Source: Holosporales bacterium (lineage in GTDB: Bacteria; Pseudomonadota; Alphaproteobacteria; UBA3830; JAIRWN01). Taken from it: a stretch of 37,511 bases of DNA. This document shows positions 1 to 10,000 of this stretch, piece after piece. A program made the position numbers and the translations under genes. The stretch lies in NCBI GenBank assembly GCA_031267535.1, contig JAIRYS010000007.1, forward strand, positions 1 to 37,511, read 5' to 3'. The notes below the pieces were generated by a model, which saw only the letters and a list, made by a program, of their open reading frames with translations, had not been told where the DNA came from and did not search any database. The stretch's first letter is position 1. The number at the start of each line of letters is the position of its first letter.

Positions 1-62
1 CGGCGTCTGTGTTCTGCTTATCAGCTAAATAAAAATCCCTCACAGAATCTCAATAAACCCGC

Positions 63-139
63 TGGTGGGCACAGTAGGATCCGAACCTACGACCTCTACG
101 ATGTCAACGTAGCGCTCTAACCAATTGAGCTACGCCCGC
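63..139 (-). tRNA. tRNA-Val (anticodon GAC), irregular acceptor stem
   Basis: Reverse complement ...GTAGCTCAATTGGTTAGAGCGCTACGTTGACATCGTAGAGGTCGTAGGTTCGGATCCTACTGTGCCCACCA; D, anticodon (CTACG-TTGACAT-CGTAG) and T (GTAGG-TTCGGAT-CCTAC) arms plus encoded CCA are clear. The 5' acceptor strand pairs poorly. Confidence 0.8.
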
Positions 140-337
140 CATATAAATAGAATTGAAAATATTGTGAAGTTGCAGTGAATAATTAGTATTATTCAAAAAC
201 ACGCTAATTTCAGCGCAAAATATCCAAATATAAGAAAGTTTAGGAATTTACCTGAAAGAATAACAACTCCTGATCTTTGTAAATCAAGCTTTTCATCAAT
301 AAAACGAAATCTGTAAAAATTCGAGCAAACAAACATC

Positions 338-424
338 TGGTGCCCCCGGGGAGACTCGAACTCCCACACCCGCGAAGGCAATAGATTTTGAGTCTATCGC
401 GTCTACCAGTTCCGCCACAGGGGC
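338..424 (-). tRNA. tRNA-Leu (anticodon CAA)
   Basis: Reverse complement GCCCCTGTGGCGGAACTGGTAGACGCGATAGACTCAAAATCTATTGCCTTCGCGGGTGTGGGAGTTCGAGTCTCCCCGGGGGCACCA; class II tRNA with long variable arm, loop CTCAAAA, encoded CCA. Confidence 0.93.
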
Positions 425-549
425 TTACAAAACGAGATACTACCTGATATCGTACGGCGGTTAAAGAGAAATGCGTTCATGGTCACGCGGCGTATTATGA
501 AAATCTTGATCAACTCCCTTTCGCGAAAATTACGGAGCTCACAAGGACA

Positions 550-1200
550 ATGAAGGTAAGGATCACAAAGGACCGCCTGAAAAAACTATCGTCCAGAAGG
601 TGGGTTGAGCGTCAATTGAACGACCCCTTCGTTGCAGCAGCCAAAAAGCAAGGATACAGATCCCGCGCGGCATTTAAGCTTATAGAGATCGACGATAAGT
701 TTAAACTAATCAGAAAGGCGCGTACGATTTTGGATCTGGGCGCGGCGCCCGGAGGATGGAGTCAGGTGGCCGCTGAGCGCGCATGTGACGGCGCCAACGA
801 ACGAAAATTGGTTGCCTCAGATTTGCTTGATATAGCCCCTATCAACGGGACAGAGTTCGTAAAAGGCGATTTTAACGACGAAGAGGTGGTCAGAAGGATT
901 CTAGGCGTCCTAGGCGACAAACCAGACCTAATCTTATCCGATATGGCCCCGAATACAGTCGGCCACGCCAAAACTGATCACATCCGCATAATATCGTTGG
1001 TAAAAAACGCCGCCACCTTTGTCTTAAACAATCTTGCGTTTGGTGGAAGCTTCGTCGTAAAGGTATTACAAGGTGGGGGAGAACAGAAGCTTCTTGCTGA
1101 CTTGAAGGTTAGCTTTGGAAAAGTCACGCATTTTAAGCCAAAATCTAGCCGCAAAGAATCTTCAGAGCTCTATCTGATCGCGGCCGGATTCAAAGAGTAG
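550..1200 (+). CDS. rlmE: 23S rRNA 2'-O-ribose methyltransferase RlmE/FtsJ
   Basis: SRRWVERQLNDPFVAAAKKQGYRSRAAFKLIEIDDKF and LDLGAAPGGWSQVA SAM-binding motif typical of RlmE. Confidence 0.93.
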   Translation: MKVRITKDRLKKLSSRRWVERQLNDPFVAAAKKQGYRSRAAFKLIEIDDKFKLIRKARTILDLGAAPGGWSQVAAERACDGANERKLVASDLLDIAPINGTEFVKGDFNDEEVVRRILGVLGDKPDLILSDMAPNTVGHAKTDHIRIISLVKNAATFVLNNLAFGGSFVVKVLQGGGEQKLLADLKVSFGKVTHFKPKSSRKESSELYLIAAGFKE

Positions 1201-1265
1201 AAATCTTTTCCGTCAATTTTATTGTCGACAGAAAACTTCAATTTATTTTTTTAGTAAAAAAATAT

Positions 1266-1294
1266 TTGACAAAAGCAATATTTGTTGTCATATT
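1266..1294 (+). promoter_or_regulatory. candidate sigma70-type promoter for the 1327 CDS
   Basis: TTGACA (1266-1271), 17-nt spacer, CATATT (1289-1294); an AGGAGA ribosome-binding-like site precedes ATG 1327. Confidence 0.5.
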
Positions 1295-1326
1295 TATAGT
1301 TGATGTTGACTAATAGGAGATTAGAC

Positions 1327-2826
1327 ATGAATAGATCAATTCTAGCTGCGACTTTATGCTTGAACTTTAGCTTTGCATACGGAACTTTGCCAGATCCAGA
1401 CTCGGTTCCTGACGCAATGGACGCTGAGACGGCAAGTCCAGCAACCGCGCCGGTTACGGCTATTACTAAGTGGCTTCCAAAAATTGACTTAGGCCAATTG
1501 AGAGCAGCGTTGCCTGACGCTTCTAGCGTTGTTGAACTATTTTATCCCATGTGTAACGGTAATTTCCCAAAAATACAAGAGGAATCTGCTAGATTAGGTT
1601 TACATGTGCCGAACTTGTACGAATGCTCTCGTTTACAATTTTTGCAAGCAGTTATATTTCCCTACGCCGCAGCATGGCAGCTTTTTATGCTACGCGCAAC
1701 AGACTCTCCTATGCTATCACCGGCCCGTGTCTTCTTAGAGCGTCCGTTTTATTCCTCCAACTGTGATGTTTTTGTGGATGGCTTAAATTCGATTTTGGAA
1801 AAAGCAAAGTCGTTAGTTGCCCAGTCTTTTGGATCTATGTCTACCTTTGACTATATCAAAGAAGGCGTACATATAATCGGCGATCGGCTGCATCTAACTG
1901 ATCTAGAGAGCTTCAAGGGAACTACGTGGCCATCTCTCGTTAAGAGTATGGGAGAGATGCTTAATTTTGAATCGAAGGAAAGAGATTTCTTTTTGAGCGC
2001 AGGTCTTAACGCGATCGTATGCAGACAAGGATCGGCGCAACATACAAGATTATGTGCCGAATATGGGCTTAATGCCCTTGTAAGCGGCTTCTACAATCTG
2101 GAAAAACTAGAAATAGTGATACTTGGCTCGCATAGAAATATACTACACACCGCGGTCCATGAGGCCGGCCATGCGTTTGCGTATCAGCAGCTTGGAGGAG
2201 ATATAGGAGAATTCTACTCGGTTTTTTTTGAGATGGTTGGTACTATTATAGCTGTGGATCTGAGGATGCTTTCTAAAAGCGACGCCATTCGCTGGTTTAT
2301 AGGTAGGTGCGAGGATATATTTTATGATTTAGCGCCCATTTATGAAAGTCTAGATGTTGCCAGAAATATGGCCAGTCTTCCTGAGTTGCCGGCTGGTTCT
2401 TATTCTCGGTCCGGCTTTGTAGAGTATACAGATGGTTTGATGAGCAAGTATGTTCCATGGATGTCCGGATGGATGTACGGTGTGAAAAAAAACTCAGCCG
2501 AAGAATTGTTAGAGGGGAGGTTAAGGTATGTAACGAGTGAAATATTTGGTATGAGAAACAGAAGCACCGGAGAATACTATGAGCGTTCGCCTATCTACGA
2601 TCCGGTTTACTATGAAAACCATGGGACGGGCGCCATAAATGCACTTATGACATTACGGCATGTTGAGGAAAATTATTCCGGTCGACTCTCTTTCGCAGAC
2701 ATCATGGCTTCTATTAAAGAGTGTGGCGAGACTTGCCTTCATCGCTTTGCGGACGTAACGCCAGAGAATGTCATTCCGGCTTTAGAGTGGTTATACGCAC
2801 GTACGATTGGCCGTTTCGAGCAATAA
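1327..2826 (+). CDS. putative exported zinc metallopeptidase-like protein (HEAGH motif)
   Basis: ORF track start 1300 is a TTG; ATG at 1327 follows AGGAGA and begins a signal-peptide-like MNRSILAATLCLNFSFAYG. Contains ILHTAVHEAGHAFAYQQLGG (HExxH). Confidence 0.6.
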   Translation: MNRSILAATLCLNFSFAYGTLPDPDSVPDAMDAETASPATAPVTAITKWLPKIDLGQLRAALPDASSVVELFYPMCNGNFPKIQEESARLGLHVPNLYECSRLQFLQAVIFPYAAAWQLFMLRATDSPMLSPARVFLERPFYSSNCDVFVDGLNSILEKAKSLVAQSFGSMSTFDYIKEGVHIIGDRLHLTDLESFKGTTWPSLVKSMGEMLNFESKERDFFLSAGLNAIVCRQGSAQHTRLCAEYGLNALVSGFYNLEKLEIVILGSHRNILHTAVHEAGHAFAYQQLGGDIGEFYSVFFEMVGTIIAVDLRMLSKSDAIRWFIGRCEDIFYDLAPIYESLDVARNMASLPELPAGSYSRSGFVEYTDGLMSKYVPWMSGWMYGVKKNSAEELLEGRLRYVTSEIFGMRNRSTGEYYERSPIYDPVYYENHGTGAINALMTLRHVEENYSGRLSFADIMASIKECGETCLHRFADVTPENVIPALEWLYARTIGRFEQ

Positions 2827-2884
2827 AGGCTAGGTTTATTTGTTTGCCGGCATGTGCTAAGGAAGCCGAGCGAAAGATTTAACA

Positions 2885-2913
2885 AAAGCCCTGTCGATTA
2901 CAGGCGGGGCTTT
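2885..2913 (+). terminator. intergenic hairpin after the metallopeptidase gene
   Basis: AAAGCCC (2885-2891) pairs with GGGCTTT (2907-2913), with inner CTGT/ACAG pairing; no strong downstream T run. Confidence 0.35.
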
Positions 2914-2931
2914 AGCTGGTGATATAATTAG

Positions 2932-4236
2932 GTGCATCGAGCTTCTTTAATTCAGACTGTTATAGATCTTATTCATGAGATCGAAATATCAACGCTTCCG
3001 GCCGATAACATAATCACCAACTACTTCCGCAACCGCAGATATATTGGCAGCTCGGACCGCAAATCCATAAGCGAGACAGCTTATGCGATTGTTCGAAATA
3101 AACTTTCATTGCAATGGTTGCTGGGCGATACCGACATATCCCGCACTTCTGCAGATGCGAGTTTCGCAAGATTGCTGATTATTGCATGGCTAATCAGCAG
3201 TAATCACAGCGAACAGAATATCAAAGAAATATTCTGTTCCAGTCAGTATTCGCCTGAACGTCTCAGCGACTTTGAAACTTCAATTATACCCAAGATAAAA
3301 GAGAACCTTACACGTGCAAAACCGGAAAATGTGAAACATAACGTGCCAGAATGGTTGGTACCCGAGCTTGAAGAAAGCTTTGGAAATAGCTGGCAAAACC
3401 ACGTCGACGCCCTAAATAAACCGGCTCAGGTAGATCTTCGTACCAATACCCTTAAAGCTACCAGAGAGCAGGCGCTCTTTTCCTTAGCCCAAGAGGGAGT
3501 CAAAGCAGACGTGACCAAATATTCGCCTTGGGGAATCAGAATATCCGGAAATGCAAGGCTTTCACCGCGCAGCAGCGTGCTGTCTGAAGGTTTGGCTGAG
3601 GTGCAGGACGAAGGCTCGCAACTGGTATCTTTGATGACGCAAGCTAAACCGGCTCAGACGGTTGTCGATTTTTGCGCGGGCGCCGGGGGTAAAGCGCTTG
3701 CTTTGGCGGCTATGATGGAGAATAAGGGTATTTTATACGTCCTTGACGTATCTCAACACAAGCTTAATGAGGCCAAGAAACGACTCAGCCGTTCAGGCAT
3801 TAACAATGCCAGGGCGCTGGTTCCTGATGCAAAATGGCTTAAACGACATGAAGGGTTTGCAGATGTGGTATTGGTGGACGCGCCTTGCTCTGGCAGCGGT
3901 ACATGGCGGCGTAATCCCGACAAAAAGTGGCGATTAACCCCAAAAGAGCTAAACCGCTTGATAGCCTTGCAACTGGAAATACTAAACACGGCAAAACGCC
4001 TAGTAAAAATGGGAGGAAAGCTGGTATACGCAACCTGCTCTGTTTTTAAGTCTGAAAACGAAGCGCAAATTTCGAGATTTCTTAACGAAAACCTAGATTT
4101 CGATTTGTTTAATGTTGCGCATAGCGTCCATCTGCAACTCAAAGAGGTTATTAAAGATGGACGTCTTCGAACTTTTCCGCTGTCAAACAATATAGACGGC
4201 TTTTTTGCAGCTGTATTAATGAGCAAAGGTCGCTAG
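2932..4236 (+). CDS. rsmB: RsmB/NOL1-NOP2-SUN family rRNA (cytosine-C5) methyltransferase
   Basis: VQDEGSQLVSLMTQAKPAQTVVDFCAGAGGKALALAAMM, VLVDAPCSGSGTWRRNPDKKW and LVYATCSVFKSENEAQI are class motifs. GTG start. Confidence 0.85.
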   Translation: MHRASLIQTVIDLIHEIEISTLPADNIITNYFRNRRYIGSSDRKSISETAYAIVRNKLSLQWLLGDTDISRTSADASFARLLIIAWLISSNHSEQNIKEIFCSSQYSPERLSDFETSIIPKIKENLTRAKPENVKHNVPEWLVPELEESFGNSWQNHVDALNKPAQVDLRTNTLKATREQALFSLAQEGVKADVTKYSPWGIRISGNARLSPRSSVLSEGLAEVQDEGSQLVSLMTQAKPAQTVVDFCAGAGGKALALAAMMENKGILYVLDVSQHKLNEAKKRLSRSGINNARALVPDAKWLKRHEGFADVVLVDAPCSGSGTWRRNPDKKWRLTPKELNRLIALQLEILNTAKRLVKMGGKLVYATCSVFKSENEAQISRFLNENLDFDLFNVAHSVHLQLKEVIKDGRLRTFPLSNNIDGFFAAVLMSKGR

Positions 4237-4388
4237 TCATTTACGCTGTCTTTCTAAATATATAACAAAGTCCACTTCGCTTTTCAACGGTATAAACCGT
4301 TTGCGTGTTTTTTTACAAAAAACTTGACTTATAAGAAAAATATGTTTATATATTAGTATAGACATTCTTAATAACATGAAGATATATA

Positions 4389-5708
4389 ATGAATATTATT
4401 ACACAAAAAGCAAGCATTATGCTTATTCTTTTAAGCAATTTGTATATTGCACATTTTACATCACATGCGGTCAGATCTACAGCAAATGTGGCGCCGATAT
4501 ATTTCACGGTGAGCGGCGGCCCTATTTTACCTAAACAAAGGGAATTTATATATGGCGAGACAGCCGCTCTTTGGCCTCCGTTAAGCGCTAATCCGCATAA
4601 CGTCGAAGCGGTTTCTGCTTTGTCGCGGCAAGAGCAAGATTGCTTAAGTCGAGATGGATTAAGTTTTATCTCGGCTCGTATAAAAGCGAAAACTGGTAAT
4701 GTGGCGGTTTTTCCTATATCAAAATCACTTTACCAACTTTTCGTTGTGGAGGAGTTAAATTATGAGTTGTTAGCAGGCGTCTCTGGTTCAAACATTCGAA
4801 GTCTTTTCCAAGAGAGCGGACGTAGAATACAATGCAGATCTTTTGCTTTAGAAGGAAAGCCAACAAGCAACGGCGAAGAAGCAATTTTTGCAGAATATCG
4901 CAAATACGTCTCAGAATCGCAAGTTATAGATGCGTTTTGGGCAGTAAACGATTTCATAGTGGATTTTGTCAAAGAACAGGAAGTCGATATGCTAAATCCA
5001 ACCGCCTATCAAATATTTAAGATAACAAATATCTTGCTTGAACGCATTAAAACCAGCGCCGATTCGTTGCTTAAAACTGAGATACCCACTGGTTTAGGGA
5101 AAATAGACGGCCTTACCGCTTTGTATGGCCCTACATTGGTAAATCTTTTTTTCCAACCGCTGGTAGAGGAACGAGGAGACAGTATTCATAGGCTAATTAT
5201 GCACTGTGTTCTCCGCGAATATGGCTCTAAAGGAGATACGCCAATAACTACGATATATCGGGGCGGTGGGTTTCCGAAATACGTGCTGCACAATGCTCAC
5301 TCATTTAGTGATGGGTTACTTGGTGGCATAATACGTGATGGTGAAACCGGCTGCGCATTTACATATGCTTTACAAACAAGCGTGTTGTATTACGTAGATG
5401 TTGAGTTGAATCAGTTGGCCGACCCAAAGTGTCCTGTTTTCATACCAACGCTGCACAGTTTTGGCGCTGCGTACGGCTATCGTGAACTACATCATCCCAG
5501 GCTGAAGCTTCTGTGCGCCGATATGGATTGTCGGATTGATGACGTCAGCGGATTTGAAAAACTTTCAGACGTTCCGTGGCTCGGAACGAAGAACAAAGAA
5601 GGAACAATAGCAGTCCTTCGTGCAATGAAACGGATACTTTGTGAACAAGAGCCTTCTGAAATAAGCCCTCAAGCTGAAATTGAATCAACAATTGCAACGC
5701 TGAACTAG
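4389..5708 (+). CDS. putative exported protein of unknown function
   Basis: 439-aa ORF with hydrophobic N-terminus (ASIMLILLSNLYIAHFTSHA); AT-rich upstream region with TTGACT. No family recognised by eye. Confidence 0.6.
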   Translation: MNIITQKASIMLILLSNLYIAHFTSHAVRSTANVAPIYFTVSGGPILPKQREFIYGETAALWPPLSANPHNVEAVSALSRQEQDCLSRDGLSFISARIKAKTGNVAVFPISKSLYQLFVVEELNYELLAGVSGSNIRSLFQESGRRIQCRSFALEGKPTSNGEEAIFAEYRKYVSESQVIDAFWAVNDFIVDFVKEQEVDMLNPTAYQIFKITNILLERIKTSADSLLKTEIPTGLGKIDGLTALYGPTLVNLFFQPLVEERGDSIHRLIMHCVLREYGSKGDTPITTIYRGGGFPKYVLHNAHSFSDGLLGGIIRDGETGCAFTYALQTSVLYYVDVELNQLADPKCPVFIPTLHSFGAAYGYRELHHPRLKLLCADMDCRIDDVSGFEKLSDVPWLGTKNKEGTIAVLRAMKRILCEQEPSEISPQAEIESTIATLN

Positions 5709-5803
5709 CCCAGCATCCTTGCTAACTTAAATGTTAGTGATATGGGATGGGGTGTGAAGAAAAATAAGTTTTCATGCCCCCCCCTCCCATCCCTCGCTTT
5801 CCA

Positions 5804-5984
5804 ATCTGAAAACGAAACGCAAATTTCGAGATTTCTTAACGAAAACGTAGGCTTTACTTCGTATTATGAGGGGTATAGTATGCCTAATCAAGCTGAAGTG
5901 GTAGTGAAGAGTGGGTTTTTGCGGACTTCTCCATTGGTGGTTGAAATGGACGGTTTCTTTACCGCAATGTTAAAGCGCAGATAA
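5804..5984 (+). pseudogene. C-terminal fragment of an rsmB-like gene (duplicate of about 4051-4236)
   Basis: SENETQISRFLNENVGF...VVKSGFLRTSPLVVEMDGFFTAMLKRR parallels SENEAQISRFLNENLDF...VIKDGRLRTFPLSNNIDGFFAAVLMSKGR of the 2932 CDS; near-identical DNA at the start of the fragment. Confidence 0.85.
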
Positions 5985-5993
5985 GCTGTTAGT

Positions 5994-7053
5994 ATGACTA
6001 AAATAACAAAACGAGCGGTAATTATCTCAGGGATACTGTTGGCTTGGTTCGTCGGCAATAGCTTTTTCAAAAAACCCGAAGAAAACAAAAAAATCACGCG
6101 CGGCAATAAGCAAACCGTTCGTTTCAGAAACGTATCGTTGCAAAGTTTTGACGAAGCTGTAAACGTACGAGGATACACAAAAGCTTGGCGAAGCGCTTGC
6201 TTGAGGGCTAGGACTTCCGGCGAGGTGGAAAAAATTTATGTCGTCAGCGGACAGAAAGTAAAGGAAAATCAGCTGCTTGTTAAGCTGAGCGACGATTCCA
6301 GGTTTGAGAGGCTGGCCAAAGCCAAACATGACGTAAAAGCCAAAAAGCTTGAATATGAGGCTTTGGAAAAACTGGGCAGTATGCAGTATCACTCGCTTGC
6401 CGAAGTTGCAAATAAGAAAACTTTATATTACGCGGCTTTGCTTGAGGAAAAACAGGCAAAACTAGATCTGGAGTATTCGAAAATCAGGGCCCCGTTTTCC
6501 GGGATTGTTGGAAGTATTTATCTGAACGAGGGGGGCGTCAGTATCCGTTGCAACATCGACAGCCATCATTTCGATTGCCGAGCTTGATCCGATGAAGGTC
6601 AGCGTGTTCTGCGCAAATAAGGATATTTCAAAAATACAAGTCGGACAGGGCGCAATCTTAAGCATAGATGGGGCGTCGGAAGAAATAAATGGGGTGGTGA
6701 CGTCCGTGTCTCATGTTGCTGACTGCAAAACGCGCAATTACGAAGTTGAAGTTAAAATATCAAATCATGACCTAAAAGTTGCCGACGGCATAACTGTTAA
6801 TGGTAAAATTGCAGTTGGAATAACGGGCGGCTTTTTTATTCCGTCTTCATGTATTGTTTTGTCTGATGACGGCGCCCCGGGAATCAAGATTATTGTTGAT
6901 AAAAACAGGGTAAAATTCGTCCCAATTAAGATCGTCTCAACCCAAAATGATGGGGCCTGGGTGTCGGGTCCAGATATGGGCGATTTAAAACTAATAACAA
7001 TCGGGCACGAATATGTAGTTGACGGCGCTGAAGTTGCGGCTGTTCCGGAATAG
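5994..7053 (+). pseudogene. HlyD/MFP-type periplasmic adaptor of an RND efflux system, interrupted by a one-base frameshift
   Basis: ORFs 5994-6587 and 6592-7053 join into one adaptor if one G is removed from the G6 tract at 6530-6535 (LNEGASVSVATSTAIISIAELDPMKVSVF). Confidence 0.8.
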
Positions 7054-7062
7054 GTCTGTCTG

Positions 7063-10000
7063 ATGAACAAGTTTATAGACTTTGCGCTTGATCACTATAA
7101 AGCGGCTATCTCTTTCTTGGTTTTTGTTATTGTTATGGGGATCATTGCCTATGTGAAGGTTCCCAAGGAACTGTTCCCTGATATAGAGATTCCGTTCATT
7201 CAGGTTAATATCATATGTCAGGGAATATCTACATCTGATTCAGAAAGGCTTATCGTCAGACCCTTGGAACAAAAGCTCCGTTCGATAAGCGGGGTGAAGG
7301 AGATGAACGCAGTTGCCTATGAAGGCGGGGCAAGCGCCGTTCTGGAGTTTTTCCCAGAAAAAGACCTAAGGCAAGCAAAAACTGAGGTTCAAGATCAGGT
7401 TGACTTGGTAAAGGCCGACCTTCCTGCAGACGCCAAAGATCCCGTAGTGACAGAAATCAACATCAGCGAAGTCCCCATACTTTTGATTAAACTGGCAGGG
7501 AATATTCCCGACAGAAAACTCTATAAAATTGCTGAAGATTTGCAAGACGATATAGAAGCTCAAGTCTATTCAGTACTGCGCGTAGACGTTATCGGCAACC
7601 GCAGCGAGATAATAGAGGTCTTGCTGAATCCGGCCAAGATAACCAACCATCAGCTTAGTATGCAGGATATATCGTCGTTGTTTCAAGCCAATAACAAGCT
7701 GGTATCAGCTGGAAGTATATTAAACAAAGTGGGAACGTTTTCTGTAAAAGTTCCAGGCGTTCTTTCAAATTTGCAAGAGATTATGGAGTGTCCTCTGGCC
7801 TCTAACGGACAATCGTCGGTTTCCGTCGCCGATATTGCTACGGTCAGGCGCACATATGAAGATCCTACCGGTTTTGCACGAGATCGCGGAAGAAAAGCCA
7901 TAGTGCTTGAAGTAGTCAAGCGCTCTGGTGAAAACTTAATAGAAACCATAAGCAATGTCCGACAAGTTGTAGCTGAGTCTGAGAAAAAATGGGGTAAAGG
8001 CGACATATCGGTAAGTTTTGCCTACGACCAGTCCAAAATGGTCATGGATAACCTGCGCGAGCTTGAAAACACGATCATCTTGGCCATTATTTTAGTGGTG
8101 CTGATAATCGCATATTCGCTGGGCAAGAAAACCGCCGTTTTGGTCAGCGTGTCCATTCCAGGGGCGTTTCTTGCGGGGATTTTGTACATCTACCTCTGCG
8201 GATATACCCTGAATATGATTGTATTGTTCAGCCTTATCTTCGCGGTTGGAATGCTTGTCGATGGCGCGATTATTGTGGTTGAATATGCCGACAGAAAGAT
8301 AGATGAAGGATTTCGCGTCCGCGACGCTTATCGCTTAGCCGCTCAGCGCATGGCTTGGCCGGTAATAACGTCTATATCTACGATATTGGCAGTATTTTTC
8401 CCGCTGTTATTTTGGCCCGATATGATCGGCAAAATCATGAAGTTTTTACCGATTACATTAATAGCCACTTTAACTTCATCGATATTTATGGCGTTGATTT
8501 TCGTTCCTTGCTTGGCGATAGTGTGCCTGAGGGATAAGAATTCAGCTGCGTCTTCGTATAATCCGCAGGAAAGATACGATCTGCCTTCATCTGGTTTTGG
8601 GCATGCCTATGTTCGCTTGCTTGACTGGGCGCTTCATCGTCCGTTTAAGGTTTTAGGAAGCGTAGCGTCACTGCTGGTTGTCTCGATTTGGTTGTTTGTT
8701 AAGTTTGGCGCTGGGATTGAGTTCTTTCCGTCGATGGAACCTAACACTGCCGTAATAAAAATCCTGGCGAGAGGCAATCTTTCAATATACGAGAAAGACA
8801 AACTTATTCGCGAAGTAGAAGACCTTGTCATCCCATTCAAAGAATTGTCCTCAGTCTACAGTCGAGTGGGGGATACCAAAACTGCCAATCCAATGGCTGC
8901 TTTGCGTGATGGGGCTAAAACCGAGGACGAGATAGGCCGTATCATGATTGAATTTGTCGATTGGCAAGAACGCAGAAAAGCCCAGCAAATATTGGACGAT
9001 ATAGAGCGCAAGCTTAAGCCCATCGCTGGCATCCAAGTTGTTGTAGAGCCAGAACGTAAAGGACCTCCAAACACGCCAGTTGATATATGTTTGGTTGGCA
9101 ATGATTATGACCGCCTGCATAAGGAACTTAAAAAGATCAAGGATTACCTTATGACGTTGGAAGAACTGCAGTCTGTGCAGGATACTCTGCCAGTGTCGAA
9201 CATCGAGTGGCGGCTGGTCATAGATCGGGCTAGCGCCATAAACTTTAACGCCAGCGTAGCCACAATTGGCAATGTAGTACAGCTCGTGACCAGAGGATTG
9301 AAGATAGGGGTTTTCCGACCGGACGACAGCAAGAATGAAATCGATATTATGGTCAAGTTCCCTTCGGAATACCGCAATATAGACGAACTGAAAAACCTTA
9401 ATCTGCAAACAAGCGTTGGCTCTGTGCCAATCAGCAATTTTATCAGCTATTCTCCAGGACATGGCGTAAGTAAATTAAGTAAGCTAGACGGATTGTTTTG
9501 CGCCAGAGCCAAGGCGCAGCTAAAGCCCGGCCATGTATCCGGGGTGGTGATTGGCAAAATAAAACAATGGATCAGTACCAATGTGCCGAAAGATGTAAAT
9601 GTCGTCTATAAAGGGGCGCAGCAAGATCAAAAGAAGGCCGGGTCGTTTTTGGGCATTGCTTTCCTTGTTGCCATATGCTCAATCGCCATAATGATGATCA
9701 TTCAGTTCAACAGCTTCTTCAGCACTTTTGTGGTTTTGTCAGCTGTGTTTTTGTCGACTATCGGCGTGTTTGTAGGGCTTTTGCTCAGAGGTCTGCCATT
9801 TGGGGTCGTCATGGGTGGTATTGGGGTTATTGCGTTGGCTGGAATCATCGTCAGCAACAACATCATTCTAATCGACACCTATAGTCATCTTTCTGACAAA
9901 ATCAGCGACATAAAAATGCGGATACTTGTCACCGGCGCTCAACGCTTGCGCCCTGTGTTTTTAACGAAAATAACTGCGATACTCAGCCTGCTGCCGGTGA

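Noticed and set aside
3753-4226. 157-aa antisense ORF inside the rsmB-like gene
   Set aside because: Shadow ORF opposite a strongly supported methyltransferase with conserved motifs.
8851-9462. 203-aa antisense ORF inside the first RND pump
   Set aside because: Shadow ORF within a well-supported RND permease; no start signal or family features.
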